DNA from: Amycolatopsis rhizosphaerae | GTDB lineage: Bacteria; Actinomycetota; Actinomycetes; Mycobacteriales; Pseudonocardiaceae | DNA: 53,158 nucleotides | Direction of reading: 5' to 3' | Assembly: GCF_007713715.1 (NCBI RefSeq) | Contig: NZ_VJWX01000004.1 | Span: forward strand, 1 to 53,158 | In this document: piece by piece, positions 7,844-16,158 of the stretch | How positions within the stretch are numbered: the first letter of the stretch is position 1 | Layout of the letters: every line of letters begins with the position of its first letter | Made by a program: the position numbers and the translations under genes | Notes under the pieces: model-generated | Databases searched by the model: none | Told to the model about the DNA's origin: nothing | What the model saw: only the letters and a program-made list of their open reading frames with translations

Positions 7844-8284
7844 TCACGATCGTGGTCGTCCCTGAGAGTCGCGGGTAGGAACGCCGCGTTCCCGGAGTCT
7901 GGTCAGCACGGTGGTGTGGTTGACGCCCAGATGCCGGCCGACCCGGGCGAGGGACCAGCCGAGGTTGTAGAGGTGGATGGCGTCGTCGACCTGCTCAGGT
8001 GAGAGGCCGCGGCGGCGCATCGGCACTTCGCGCCGGTGGAGGATGTTGCTGACCGTGCGCCGCTCGATGCCGAACTGCTCGCCCAGGTCGTACACGGTCG
8101 CGCCGGACCGGTAGGCGGCGATCAACTGCTGGATCTGTTCGTCGGTGAGTTGGCGGACACGCCGTGGCCGGTCCCGCTTGGTCGAGGGCGGCTCGGGCGC
8201 ATTGATGCGCGGAAGCTTCTCGCGGAGCTGTTCCAGGGCCCTGACCTGGTCTTTCGGGTTGTAATAAGCTCCCCCAGGGTCCAC
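7844..8284 (-). CDS. Double helix-turn-helix protein, possibly a recombinase-derived DNA-binding remnant
   Basis: 146 residues from a GTG at 8284 without a clear ribosome site. Two HTH modules are visible: [19 protein letters not shown]...[16 protein letters not shown] (residues ~46-82) and [19 protein letters not shown]...[16 protein letters not shown] (~93-135). Both resemble the HTH used at the C-terminus of serine recombinases and in standalone actinobacterial proteins. The same frame extends upstream to an ATG at 8347 (MNALKRLENSLEIREPGL) but is broken by a TGA at 8291-8293, so this may be the residue of a longer gene with a nonsense mutation. No catalytic recombinase domain is present. 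Confidence 0.5.
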   Translation of the reverse strand: MDPGGAYYNPKDQVRALEQLREKLPRINAPEPPSTKRDRPRRVRQLTDEQIQQLIAAYRSGATVYDLGEQFGIERRTVSNILHRREVPMRRRGLSPEQVDDAIHLYNLGWSLARVGRHLGVNHTTVLTRLRERGVPTRDSQGRPRS

Positions 8285-8538
8285 AGCAGGTCAGAGGCCC
8301 GGCTCGCGGATTTCGAGGCTGTTTTCCAGTCGTTTCAGAGCGTTCATTCCTTGTGTGACTTCGCAGGTGCGGATCAAGGAGCTTTTCGAGTTGATCGATG
8401 AGTTTCTGGCGTTCCGGGACACGAGTGCCGTGAAGGCTATGGCTGCCGATGGGTATCTCGCAGTGTCAAATGCAACAAGACTGGCAGACGACGAGAGTCG
8501 AGTGTTGGCGATGGAGGCTTCACGAGCGGCCTTCCTTC
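8285..8538. other. Spacer containing the broken N-terminal extension of the HTH gene
   Basis: On the minus strand, 8347-8291 encodes an 18-residue peptide in frame with the HTH gene and ending in TGA. On the plus strand a frame from GTG 8355 begins VRIKELFELIDEFLAF and has protein-like composition for ~55 residues, but then runs antisense through the methyltransferase. I treat it as a possible fragment only. Confidence 0.3.
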
Positions 8539-9402
8539 TCAGGCGCGGCGTGCGGCCCAGACGGAACGCTTGGTGCGGACCACGAGGTCGTCACGCCGCA
8601 GGAGGCTGTGCGGGCTGTCGGCGTCGAGCAGCCGGTCGAGCGCGACGAGGTCCTCGGTGTCGAGCTCGGCTGCGACCGAGCCGCGAACGCGTTGCAGCGC
8701 ACCGAGGGCGTACTGGCCGATCGCCGCGTTGCCGGCGCCCCTGACGTCCACATCGACGATGAGTTCGCCCTCCACCGCGAATCCGGCGGCGGTGAGCATC
8801 GGTCCCCAGTCGGCGCCGCGGTGGGGGAGGTGCTGGCCGTGGAGCCGGTTGCTCACGGCGTGGACGCGGTCTTCCAGGCCGGGCCGGTCGGCGGGTGCGG
8901 TTCTGGGCAGGAAGCGGGGAAGGCCCGCCATCTCGATCACGACGAACAGGCCTCCTGGTGCGAGCAGGTCGTGGACGGAGCGCAGGGCGTGGCCGGGATC
9001 AGCCATGTGGTGCAGGGAGCCCGAGGCCCACACGAGGTCCGGGGTGCCGAGGTCGGGCCAGGTGGCATCGTCGAGGTTGGCGAGCACCGTGCGCACGTGC
9101 CCGTCCACCCCGCGGGCGCACGCGTTCTCGTTGAGCCGCCGCAGGTGGCCGGGCGAGGTGTCCACGGCTGTGACATGCGCCTCGGGGAACTGGTCGAGAA
9201 GGGCGAACGCGCCCGCTCCGGTTCCCGAGCCGAGGTCGACGAGCTGGTGCGGGTCGCCGTGCAGGGGCAGCCACCTGATGATCTCGGTGGTGTGCTCGGC
9301 GAGGACTTCCGCGTCCAGCTCGAGGATCTCCGCCTGTGCGCTGTCCGCGTCGTGGTGATGGTGGCCGTCGCCGTGATTGTGCTGGGCATGCGCGTGCGTC
9401 AT
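8539..9402 (-). CDS. Class I SAM-dependent methyltransferase with histidine-rich N-terminus
   Basis: 287 residues. The Rossmann motif I is LVDLGSGTGAGAF near residue 55, followed by the acidic VTAVDTS strand and the post-motif DLVWASGSLHHM around residue 125, so this is a standard SAM-binding methyltransferase. The first ~20 residues hold many histidines (HAHAQHNHGDGHHHHD), which could bind metal. The substrate cannot be read from sequence; it is not an ArsM by its cysteine pattern. The gene ends the accessory block and is followed upstream (at 9442) by a palindrome that may regulate it. Confidence 0.8.
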   Translation of the reverse strand: MTHAHAQHNHGDGHHHHDADSAQAEILELDAEVLAEHTTEIIRWLPLHGDPHQLVDLGSGTGAGAFALLDQFPEAHVTAVDTSPGHLRRLNENACARGVDGHVRTVLANLDDATWPDLGTPDLVWASGSLHHMADPGHALRSVHDLLAPGGLFVVIEMAGLPRFLPRTAPADRPGLEDRVHAVSNRLHGQHLPHRGADWGPMLTAAGFAVEGELIVDVDVRGAGNAAIGQYALGALQRVRGSVAAELDTEDLVALDRLLDADSPHSLLRRDDLVVRTKRSVWAARRA

Positions 9403-9441
9403 GCTGCCACGATAGAAGCACTATGCCTGTTCTGCATATTG

Positions 9442-9460
9442 CCTTGCGTATTGCGCAAGG
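9442..9460. promoter_or_regulatory. Palindromic operator candidate CCTTGCG-N5-CGCAAGG
   Basis: On the plus strand CCTTGCG (9442-9448) and CGCAAGG (9454-9460) are perfect 7-bp inverted repeats around TATTG, with an additional GCGCAAT nearby. It lies between the XRE-cupin gene and the methyltransferase, about 40 bp upstream of the methyltransferase start. A repressor site is plausible; the cognate protein is unknown. Confidence 0.4.
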
Positions 9461-9499
9461 AGATGGGCTCGCGCAATGCCGTCGGCGCAAGTGGTGTCG

Positions 9500-10081
9500 T
9501 TATGAGTCGGTGTCTTCGGTGTCGTCGTTCTCGCGATGCCCGCGGCGGGCGTCCCGGTCGAAGATGAACATGACGTCGCACGGGCGACCTTCCGCGCCGA
9601 TGGCGTGCGGCATCATGGTCGGGAACTCGGCGGCACGATTGGTCTCGACGCGGAAGCGGCGGTCGCCGAGCAACAGGGTCGCGGTGCCGGACAGCACGAC
9701 GAGCCACTCCCTGCCCGGATGGGCTCGCATCTTGGCGGGATTGTCCGGCGGTGGCTCGGTAAACCGCCGGCGCATGACGCTCATGGCCGGGTCGCCCTTC
9801 ATCGGCCAGCTCAGGCCGTTGGCGCCGTGGTTCATCGGATTGATGACAACATCATCCGCCGCGTTCTCGACCAACTGGTCGAGGGTGGTGTCCAAGGCGC
9901 GGGCCAGCGCGACGAGCTGGTCCAGCGCCAGGCGGCGCTGGCCGTTCTCGATGCGGCTCAGCGAGGACTGTCCCAGGTGGACTCGCTGGGCCAGTTCCTC
10001 CAGGGACAGGCCCTGTGCGACCCGCAGTGCCCGGATCCGTTTGCGCACGAGGCCGTCCAGCGTGCCTTCTTCTTGCGTCAT
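9500..10081 (-). CDS. XRE-family regulator with C-terminal cupin domain
   Basis: 193 residues. Residues ~12-68 form a lambda-repressor-like HTH (IRALRVAQGLSLEELAQRV...LSRIENGQRR). Residues ~115-175 form a small cupin barrel (HPGREWLVVLSGTATLLLGD...). Such proteins usually bind a small effector in the cupin domain and repress an adjacent gene. It is divergent from the flavoprotein gene at 10181, with a 99-bp shared promoter region, so that flavoprotein and the downstream efflux pump are the probable targets. The acidic/basic tail after FDRDARR is of low complexity. Confidence 0.88.
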   Translation of the reverse strand: MTQEEGTLDGLVRKRIRALRVAQGLSLEELAQRVHLGQSSLSRIENGQRRLALDQLVALARALDTTLDQLVENAADDVVINPMNHGANGLSWPMKGDPAMSVMRRRFTEPPPDNPAKMRAHPGREWLVVLSGTATLLLGDRRFRVETNRAAEFPTMMPHAIGAEGRPCDVMFIFDRDARRGHRENDDTEDTDS

Positions 10082-10180
10082 AGGCAAGATGGTATGCCAA
10101 GTCTGCAAATCCTGCTTAGCATCGTGGCAGATGGCCCCGGAACGACTCGGGCCACGCACGAGGAGAAAGGGCGCGCAGAG

Positions 10181-11182
10181 ATGTCCGCACAGACTTCCGC
10201 GTACGCGAGCGACGCACTGACCGGCGAGACCGTGGACGTTGTGGTGATCGGCGGGGGAGCCGCCGGCCTGAACGGTGCGCTGATGCTCGCCCGCTCTCGC
10301 CGCTCCGTCGTCGTGGTCGACAGCGGCAATCCCCGCAACGCACCGGCCGAGGCCATGCACGGCTTCATCGTGCTGGACGGTACGCCGCCCGCCGAGATCC
10401 TGGAGCGTGGCCGCGAGCAGGTGCGCCACTACGGCGGCAAGGTCGTCTTCGGCGAGGTGACCGCGGCGGAACCCGCCGAGGCGTCGGACGACGGCGACCT
10501 GCGCTTCACCGTCACCCTGTCCGACGACAGGACCATCACGGCACGCCGGGTACTGGTGGCCACCGGTCTGCGGGACGTGCTGCCCGACGTGCCGGGGCTC
10601 GCCGAGCACTGGGGCCACGGTGTCGTGCACTGCCCGTACTGCCACGGCTGGGAAGTGCGGGACGAGGCCATCGGCGTCCTCGCCACCGGCCCCGCGTCCG
10701 TCCACCACGCCCTGCTGTTCCGGCAGTTGAGCGACGACCTCGTCTACTTCACCCGCGACAGCGAGCTCGACGAGAACACCCGCGAACGCTTTGCCGCCAG
10801 GGGTATTCGCATCGTCGACATCCCGGTGGAAGAGGTCTTGGCGGCCGACGACGGCAGCGTCGCCGGCCTGCGCCTGGCCGACGGTTCGGTCATCGCCAGG
10901 AGCATTCTCGCGGTCTCCACCCGGATGCAGGCCCGCACCGACGGACTGGACGGGCTGAAGCTGCCGATGGAGGACCTGCCCGACGACATGGGCCGCCGCT
11001 TCGTCGCCGGGCCGGCCGGGACGACCGACGTGCCCGGCGTGTGGGTGGCCGGCAACGCCACCGACCCGGCCGCCCAGGTCGGAGCCTCCGGCGCGGCCGG
11101 TGCCCTGGCCGCCGCGCATATCAACTCACTGCTCGTCACGGCCGACACCGACGCGGCGCTGAACCGCGTCACCACCGGCTGA
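10181..11182 (+). CDS. Thioredoxin-reductase-like FAD/NAD(P) oxidoreductase
   Basis: 333 residues. The FAD-binding dinucleotide motif is VVVIGGGAAGLNGAL near residue 20; the redox pair is CPYCHGWE near residue 150; and a C-terminal FAD site reads GVWVAGNATDPAAQVGASGAAG. The layout matches the compact thioredoxin-reductase-like family often encoded beside antibiotic-related or stress genes. The NADPH-domain glycine motif is weak (IGVLATGPASVHHALL), so the electron donor is uncertain. The ATG at 10181 follows AGGAGAAAGG. It sits 78 bp before the DHA2 pump on the same strand and is divergent from the XRE-cupin regulator. Confidence 0.88.
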   Translation: MSAQTSAYASDALTGETVDVVVIGGGAAGLNGALMLARSRRSVVVVDSGNPRNAPAEAMHGFIVLDGTPPAEILERGREQVRHYGGKVVFGEVTAAEPAEASDDGDLRFTVTLSDDRTITARRVLVATGLRDVLPDVPGLAEHWGHGVVHCPYCHGWEVRDEAIGVLATGPASVHHALLFRQLSDDLVYFTRDSELDENTRERFAARGIRIVDIPVEEVLAADDGSVAGLRLADGSVIARSILAVSTRMQARTDGLDGLKLPMEDLPDDMGRRFVAGPAGTTDVPGVWVAGNATDPAAQVGASGAAGALAAAHINSLLVTADTDAALNRVTTG

Positions 11183-11205
11183 CCTTCACTTCCCCCAACC
11201 ACTTC

Positions 11206-11230
11206 CGGCGCCGGGCACCGCCCGGCGCCG
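11206..11230. terminator. Perfect 11-bp hairpin between oxidoreductase and efflux pump
   Basis: CGGCGCCGGGC, a three-base loop, then GCCCGGCGCCG. There is no T tract, as is common for actinobacterial terminators; it may attenuate transcription or stabilise the upstream message. Confidence 0.4.
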
Positions 11231-11260
11231 TGATTTCCCATGCCCTTCTGAGAGGAACCG

Positions 11261-12850
11261 ATGAGCACCAACCAGCCCGCACAGGGGACGGCCACACCGG
11301 ACGCGCGTCAGCTGCGCACCATCCTCATCTCCGTGTCCATCTCGTTGATGGCCGTCGTCGCCTCGGTCTCGGGCCTCAACGTCGCGCAGACCCAGATGGC
11401 CGTCGAGTTCGGGGCCTCGCTGGGCACGGTTCTCTGGATCATCAACATCTACACCCTGACCCTGGCCGCGCTGCTGCTGCCGCTCGGCGCGATCGGTGAC
11501 CGCCTGGGCCGCAAGCCCATGCTGACCGCCGGGCTGACGTTGTTCGGCATCGCGAACGTGGTGGCGGCACTGTCCCCGACCGCCGGGGTCATGATCGCGG
11601 CGCGCGCGATCGGCGGTGCCGGCGCCGCGATCATCATGCCGATCACCCTGGCCGTGATCACCTCCACCTTCCCTGAGGAACGGCGCGGCAAAGCCATCGG
11701 CGTGTGGACGGGCGTCGCGGGAGGTGGCGGCATCCTGGGCATGTTCCTCTCCGCGGTCCTGGTCGACATCGCCGACTGGCGCTGGCTGTTCGCGCTCCCG
11801 ACCGCGCTGATCGTCGTGGCGCTCGTGACGACGGTGAAGTCGGTGCCCAACTCCCGCGAGCGCTCGGCTCACCCCTTCGACACCGTCGGCGCGCTGCTCT
11901 CCGCCGTTGCCGTCGTCGGCCTCATCTTCGTGCTGCAGGAGGGACCCGAACGCGGCTGGACCGCCCCCGAGACGTTGATCAGCCTCGTCGTCGGCATCGT
12001 CGCCGGCATCGGCTTCGTGGTCTGGGAGTTGCGCCGCCGTGACGCCTCCCTGCTGGACGTGCGCCTGTTCCGGGAACGCGGCCTGGCGGGCGGCTCGCTC
12101 ACGTTGCTCGTGGTCTTCGGCGTCCAGGCGGGCATCGGCGTGGTGCTGTTCCCGTTCTTCCAGGCCGTGCTCGGGTGGTCGGGACTGGTGTCGACGGTGG
12201 CCCTGATGCCCATGGCGATCTCGATGATGCTGGCCTCCGGCCTCGCGGCCAAGCTGGCCGAGCGCATCGGCTCCCGCGCGACCATGACCACCGGCGTCGC
12301 GCTGGCCGGCGTGGGACTGGTGTTCATGGGACTGTTCGTCTCGGTTGAGGGCGGCTACTTGTCGATCCTGCCGGGGCTGGTCGCCATGGGCCTCGGCATG
12401 GGCCTGTCGATGACGCCGTCCACCGAGGCCATCACCGGCTCGTTGCCGCGAGACAAGCAGGGTGTCGCCTCCGCGCTCAACGACATCACCCGCGAGTTCG
12501 GCACCGCCCTGGGTGTCGCACTGCTGGGCGCGCTCCTGTCCGGCGGCTACCGCGCCTCGATCGACGGCAAGCTGTCCGGTGCCCCCCAGGAGGCCGCGGA
12601 CGTCGCCAGGGAAGGCGTCGCCAACGCCGTCGAGGTCGCGGGCAGCACCGGCTCGTACGCGACACAGATCCTCCATGCCGCCCGTGAGTCCTTTGTGGAT
12701 GGATGGCGGCAGGCCATGTGGGCGGGAGCGGCCGTCATGGTGGTGTTGTCCGTCTACGTCGCGGTGCGAGGCCCGAAGAACCGGGTGCGCTCCGCGGCGG
12801 ACGACGCCGAGACCGGTCTCGGGTCGAGCCGGGTCGAATCAGCCCTGTGA
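11261..12850 (+). CDS. DHA2-family MFS efflux transporter
   Basis: 529 residues with about 14 transmembrane helices, the length and topology of EmrB/QacA-type drug:H+ antiporters. Motif A-like GAIGDRLGRKPML lies after helix 2 (residues ~80-90), and motif C-type sequence GVAGGGGILGMFL lies in helix 5. The ATG at 11261 has GAGAGGA upstream. Its place after the flavoprotein and XRE-cupin genes suggests an inducible detoxification or export unit; the substrate is unknown. The last ~40 residues are hydrophilic. Confidence 0.93.
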   Translation: MSTNQPAQGTATPDARQLRTILISVSISLMAVVASVSGLNVAQTQMAVEFGASLGTVLWIINIYTLTLAALLLPLGAIGDRLGRKPMLTAGLTLFGIANVVAALSPTAGVMIAARAIGGAGAAIIMPITLAVITSTFPEERRGKAIGVWTGVAGGGGILGMFLSAVLVDIADWRWLFALPTALIVVALVTTVKSVPNSRERSAHPFDTVGALLSAVAVVGLIFVLQEGPERGWTAPETLISLVVGIVAGIGFVVWELRRRDASLLDVRLFRERGLAGGSLTLLVVFGVQAGIGVVLFPFFQAVLGWSGLVSTVALMPMAISMMLASGLAAKLAERIGSRATMTTGVALAGVGLVFMGLFVSVEGGYLSILPGLVAMGLGMGLSMTPSTEAITGSLPRDKQGVASALNDITREFGTALGVALLGALLSGGYRASIDGKLSGAPQEAADVAREGVANAVEVAGSTGSYATQILHAARESFVDGWRQAMWAGAAVMVVLSVYVAVRGPKNRVRSAADDAETGLGSSRVESAL

Positions 12851-12969
12851 CCGCGGCCTCCACCGCTGCTCTGCGTCCGGTGAACGAGTCCTCGCGGTCA
12901 AGCCCCAGCAACATCCCAACAACAAGCCCCGGTCAACCACGGTCGACAGAGGTACCCCGCGCACACCCC

Positions 12970-13734
12970 TTACACAGCCCCTGGGCGGAAGCTGTGCTCC
13001 AACAGCACCGGCACCGCTTCACTCCGGTCCGTCTCGCCAGCGATGTCGACGTCATGGCTGTAGCCAGCCGCAGCGAGTTCCCGGCCACTGGCTGAGGCAT
13101 GGAGCTGCTGTGGGAGGTCACCGGACACCCGCTCGAAGGCCGCGACCGCCGCCTCTGCCTCGGGCGAGCGGGAGCCGGGCCAGTAGGCACGCAGAGCTGC
13201 GAGGTACGCACCAGCACCCCAGAGATCCTCCACCGCAGGACGCAACCCACCGTGCGGCCACTGCTCACCGGCGGCCACAACGGCAACACCACTGCTGCCC
13301 TGTCCCAGACGCGCTGCCGTCCACTTCGCAGCTGCCGTCGAGTTCCGTAGCGACACGCCGATCACCTCGCCGCCCAGGCCGGCCATCGACACAGCGATGG
13401 TCGATCCATTCGGTGACGGCAGGACCAACCGGCGGATATCGCCGGCCGCGCGCAAGGTCTGCGGGGACAAGCTCACGTCACCAGCGCGAGCCTGGGACCG
13501 GCCCACCGCCAGGACTGCCCCATGCCGCTTGGCGAACCCGAGCGCCGACTCGTCGCGCCAACGATAAGGAAAGACCTCGACACCGCGGTCCATCGCGACC
13601 GTCAGGGTCGTGGTGAACGACAGGACGTCGACCACAGCGACCACCCACGACTGCTCCGCGATTTCCCGAGCCCCGGACAGGCCCCAATCGAAGCGCAAAC
13701 GGTAGCCGGCCTGCCTGTACGGACTCTGACTCAT
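12970..13734 (-). CDS. 2-phosphosulfolactate phosphatase (ComB) family protein
   Basis: 254 residues from the ATG at 13734. The family core is recognisable: VVAVVDVLSFTTTLTVAMDRG near residue 30, LPSPNGSTIAV near residue 110, GVSLRNSTAAAKW, and the C-terminal AAVAAFERV region. ComB hydrolyses 2-phosphosulfolactate in coenzyme M synthesis; actinobacterial members occur outside that pathway and no CoM genes are here, so the true substrate is open. An upstream extension to GTG/TTG starts (to 13764) is unlikely. The frame just before it overlaps its start by ATGA but is doubtful. Confidence 0.8.
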   Translation of the reverse strand: MSQSPYRQAGYRLRFDWGLSGAREIAEQSWVVAVVDVLSFTTTLTVAMDRGVEVFPYRWRDESALGFAKRHGAVLAVGRSQARAGDVSLSPQTLRAAGDIRRLVLPSPNGSTIAVSMAGLGGEVIGVSLRNSTAAAKWTAARLGQGSSGVAVVAAGEQWPHGGLRPAVEDLWGAGAYLAALRAYWPGSRSPEAEAAVAAFERVSGDLPQQLHASASGRELAAAGYSHDVDIAGETDRSEAVPVLLEHSFRPGAV

Positions 13735-14255
13735 GCAACCGATCCTGCACCACGCACCAACCACCGGGGCGCCGCCCTGGACCCCGGCACCCGGACCCGG
13801 GTTGCCGAGCCGTTGACGGTTTTGGGGATCCTGACTGGAGCCTCGACGATGATTTCTCTGCCGTGATGGAGCAGATGCCGAAGGTTCTGTCCGCTATCCG
13901 AGCCGTACGCAGGGTGGATCTCGACTTTTACAGTCAAGGAGTCGAGCGACTACTGGTGTTCGAGCGTTGAATGGTCCTCGCGTGGAGAGGTGGATCGGAT
14001 GTTCACGTCTCTGGGTGTGAATGTTGGGCGCCGTTTCCGCCGCTTGTGCGCTAATGGTCGATATTTGACTGGATGTTGCATTAAAGATCAACGCCGCACT
14101 TTACCCACGCAAAAGGGCGAGAAATCACCTGGAGCGTTTGGGATGAATCGCGCTTCCGGCCACGGTCAGCTCGATGATCACGAGGTTGAGCGCATCGGCA
14201 CTCGCCCGGGATGTCCGCCCTCAGCCCATGTAGTTGTTCAGCCGTCGCACTCGAT
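13735..14255. other. Intergenic region, with a doubtful small frame
   Basis: The stretch 13863-13970 (+) contains a 35-codon frame (MEQMPKVLSAIRAV... after GTG) and 13731-13937 (-) a 68-codon TTG-started frame that overlaps the phosphatase start by four bases. Neither has a ribosome site or recognisable domain. The part 14030-14110 is noticeably less GC-rich, suiting promoter sequence, but no gene starts downstream on the plus strand. Confidence 0.35.
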
Positions 14256-15311
14256 TCAACGGCAGAAGAGCGCGAACTCCACCCCCGTCTCGTCTCGTGC
14301 GGGGGTGCAGGTGAGGGAAGTGCCGCTGAGGTCGGCGCCAGTGAAGTCGGCGACGGTGAGGTCGGCGCCAGTGAAATGGGCGCCAGTGAGATTGGCGCCG
14401 TTGAAGAAGGCATTACGGAGGTAGGCGCCGCCGAGGTAGGCGCCGGTGAGGTCGGCGCCTCGGAAGCTGGCAGCGAGGAGGTTAGTGGGGGCGACGGCGT
14501 ATCTGGCGTCCCCGGCGATGTCGGCATAGCCGCCACCTTGGAGGTAGGCGCCGCGGAGGTCGGCGTTGTCGAAGCTGGTGGTCTCGAGGTTGGCCCCCCT
14601 GAGGTCGGCGCCGCGGAGGTTGGCGCCGGCGAGGTAGGCGTATCGGAGGTAGGCGCGTTTGAGGTCGACCTGCGCCAAGCAGACGTTACTCAAGTCGATG
14701 CGGGGATCGTTGTCTCGCGGGTTTCGGTGGGTGACAACAGTGAGTGCGGCCTGCACATCGACGGTGGGTGGTTGGTTCGGGCACCTGCCCTGTGGGTCAC
14801 GCTTGGTTGTTTCGCGCACGAAGGCGGTCAGCACGTTGACCATGGCGGGCTGATCGTCGGGGGAATCGCGGGCGATGCGTTCCAGTGCGTAGATGCCGCC
14901 GAGGCGGACGTCGAGATTGTCCCGTGTGCCAAGCTGCTCGATGGCTTTACTGAACCGATCGGTGAGCTGCTGCTGCCGAAGGTTCTCGGCCTGTGCCTCG
15001 GTGGCCTTCAGCGTGGCTTCCGCGTTTTTGGCCTGCGGAATGGCGAAGACCAAACTGACCAGCACCGCCCCGAGCGTGAGGACCTGAGTGAGGTCAAAAC
15101 GGCGCCGGGGTGAGGCTGCTGTCCCAGACGTCGAGGAAGCCGCAGCGGCCCGAGGGCGGGTCCTGGTTCGCGTTCGGTGTCGGATGCGGCCGAGCCCGGC
15201 AGGCACCCTTCGGCGAGCGGTGGGACCAGCCGGGCGGCGGATTCCCCGCATGTTCGGTCGCGAATACTGTCCAACGCGTCGGCGCCCACCGTTATGACGA
15301 CCACCAGTCAT
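14256..15311 (-). CDS. Membrane-anchored pentapeptide-repeat protein
   Basis: About 351 residues. A basic, Pro/Arg-rich N-terminus (to residue ~70) precedes one hydrophobic helix (LTLGAVLVSLVFAI), a coiled-coil-like segment (NAEATLKATEAQAENLRQQQLTDRF, split here as read in two parts), and a conserved block RLGGIYALERIARDS. The C-terminal half is pentapeptide repeats of the A(D/N)LxG type (ANLRGADLRGANL, GADLTGAYLGGAYL), which build a right-handed quadrilateral beta helix. The common GGIYALERIA module with a TM helix is widespread in actinobacteria; function is unknown. I prefer the ATG at 15311, with GGTGAG just upstream, over GTG 15320. Confidence 0.85.
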   Translation of the reverse strand: MTGGRHNGGRRRVGQYSRPNMRGIRRPAGPTARRRVPAGLGRIRHRTRTRTRPRAAAASSTSGTAASPRRRFDLTQVLTLGAVLVSLVFAIPQAKNAEATLKATEAQAENLRQQQLTDRFSKAIEQLGTRDNLDVRLGGIYALERIARDSPDDQPAMVNVLTAFVRETTKRDPQGRCPNQPPTVDVQAALTVVTHRNPRDNDPRIDLSNVCLAQVDLKRAYLRYAYLAGANLRGADLRGANLETTSFDNADLRGAYLQGGGYADIAGDARYAVAPTNLLAASFRGADLTGAYLGGAYLRNAFFNGANLTGAHFTGADLTVADFTGADLSGTSLTCTPARDETGVEFALFCR

Positions 15312-15418
15312 GATTCTCACCGTGCCATAATCGGCACCTCTCGTGGCCAGTTTCCGAACAGTTCAACCGATAGCGGACTGGGCCGCGGGAAATCTTGGGC
15401 GAGGCTGACACCGGGCAC

Positions 15419-16087
15419 TCAGGATCCGGGGTGACCAGGGCGCCGCCGCGGATGCGTTGGTGAGGAGGGGCGAGGAGGGCTGCTCTGGCGTAGCGAGGTG
15501 CCGTGTAGGTAGGCGGCGAGAATGGTTTCCAGCGAAATGGTCTCGTCGATGGCCGTTCGGTGGAACACCAGGGAGTCCGTGAGGGCGATCAGTTCCTCGA
15601 CCCGGTCGTCCGAGTTGGGGAGACCTGCGCTGGCGAGGGCTGACGCCGTCACTTGCCGGGCTATGGCGTGGAGCTCGGATTGCGTGGTCAGCTTGTGCCG
15701 AAGAAGGGGCGCGTCGTCGAGTTCGAGGATGAGTGCGTAGCGGGCCCTCATGTCGTCGCGCCGTGCCGCGAGGGTCTCAACCAGTCCTGCGATCATTGCG
15801 GCAAGATCCGCGATGTCGAGCCGGTGTCCGCTCTCGAACGCCGTGTTCAGGGAGTCCGCGAGCTTTCTGGCGTCGGCCGTCGAACGTTCGGCGAGTGCGT
15901 TGACGATAAGTTCGAGTAGCGCGAGGCGCGTCTTCGCATGATAAGAGGTCGAGCCTTGGGGGATCCCCGCCTCATTGTCGACGGCTCGGTGCGTCAGGGC
16001 GCGAACGCCGTCACGGGCGATGATGCGGATGCCGCTCTCGGCGATCGCCTCCCGCCGCTCACTGCCACTCGCCGCATTCGTAGACAT
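15419..16087 (-). CDS. TetR/AcrR-family repressor
   Basis: 222 residues. The N-terminal HTH (residues ~10-55: REAIAESGIRIIARDGVRALTHRAVDNEAGIPQGSTSYHAKTR, shown in the translation as one block) is characteristic, with the recognition helix around QGSTSYH. The rest is an alpha-helical ligand domain. It is divergent from the hydrolase at 16159, and twin palindromes lie between the two genes, so it most likely represses that gene and itself. The last ~25 residues are Pro/Arg/Ser-rich and probably disordered. Confidence 0.9.
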   Translation of the reverse strand: MSTNAASGSERREAIAESGIRIIARDGVRALTHRAVDNEAGIPQGSTSYHAKTRLALLELIVNALAERSTADARKLADSLNTAFESGHRLDIADLAAMIAGLVETLAARRDDMRARYALILELDDAPLLRHKLTTQSELHAIARQVTASALASAGLPNSDDRVEELIALTDSLVFHRTAIDETISLETILAAYLHGTSLRQSSPPRPSSPTHPRRRPGHPGS

Positions 16088-16096
16088 GACCCGATG

Positions 16097-16139
16097 CTAC
16101 AGGTGTAGAGTTCTGGTCGCGGAAGCTCTACATCTGTAG
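16097..16139. promoter_or_regulatory. Twin TetR operators CTACA-N2-TGTAG
   Basis: Two 12-bp palindromes, CTACAGGTGTAG (16097-16108) and CTACATCTGTAG (16128-16139), are centred 31 bp apart, about three helical turns. The flanking bases extend them into a larger inverted repeat (CTACAGGTGTAGAG against CTCTACATCTGTAG). They fill the 71-bp gap between the divergent TetR and hydrolase starts, the expected place for an autoregulatory operator. Confidence 0.7.
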
Positions 16140-16158
16140 TGAACGGCGGGAGAGTGCC

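Noticed and set aside
8355-8520. Plus-strand fragment beginning VRIKELFELIDEFL
   Set aside because: Its composition looks natural but the frame runs into antisense sequence of the methyltransferase, and no family is recognised.
11186-12676. 496-codon frame antisense to the DHA2 transporter
   Set aside because: Its composition is that of a shadow frame and it has no ribosome site; the transporter is unmistakable.
13731-13937. 68-codon TTG-started frame overlapping the phosphatase start by four bases
   Set aside because: The overlap is suggestive, but there is no ribosome site, no recognisable family and a low-complexity tail.
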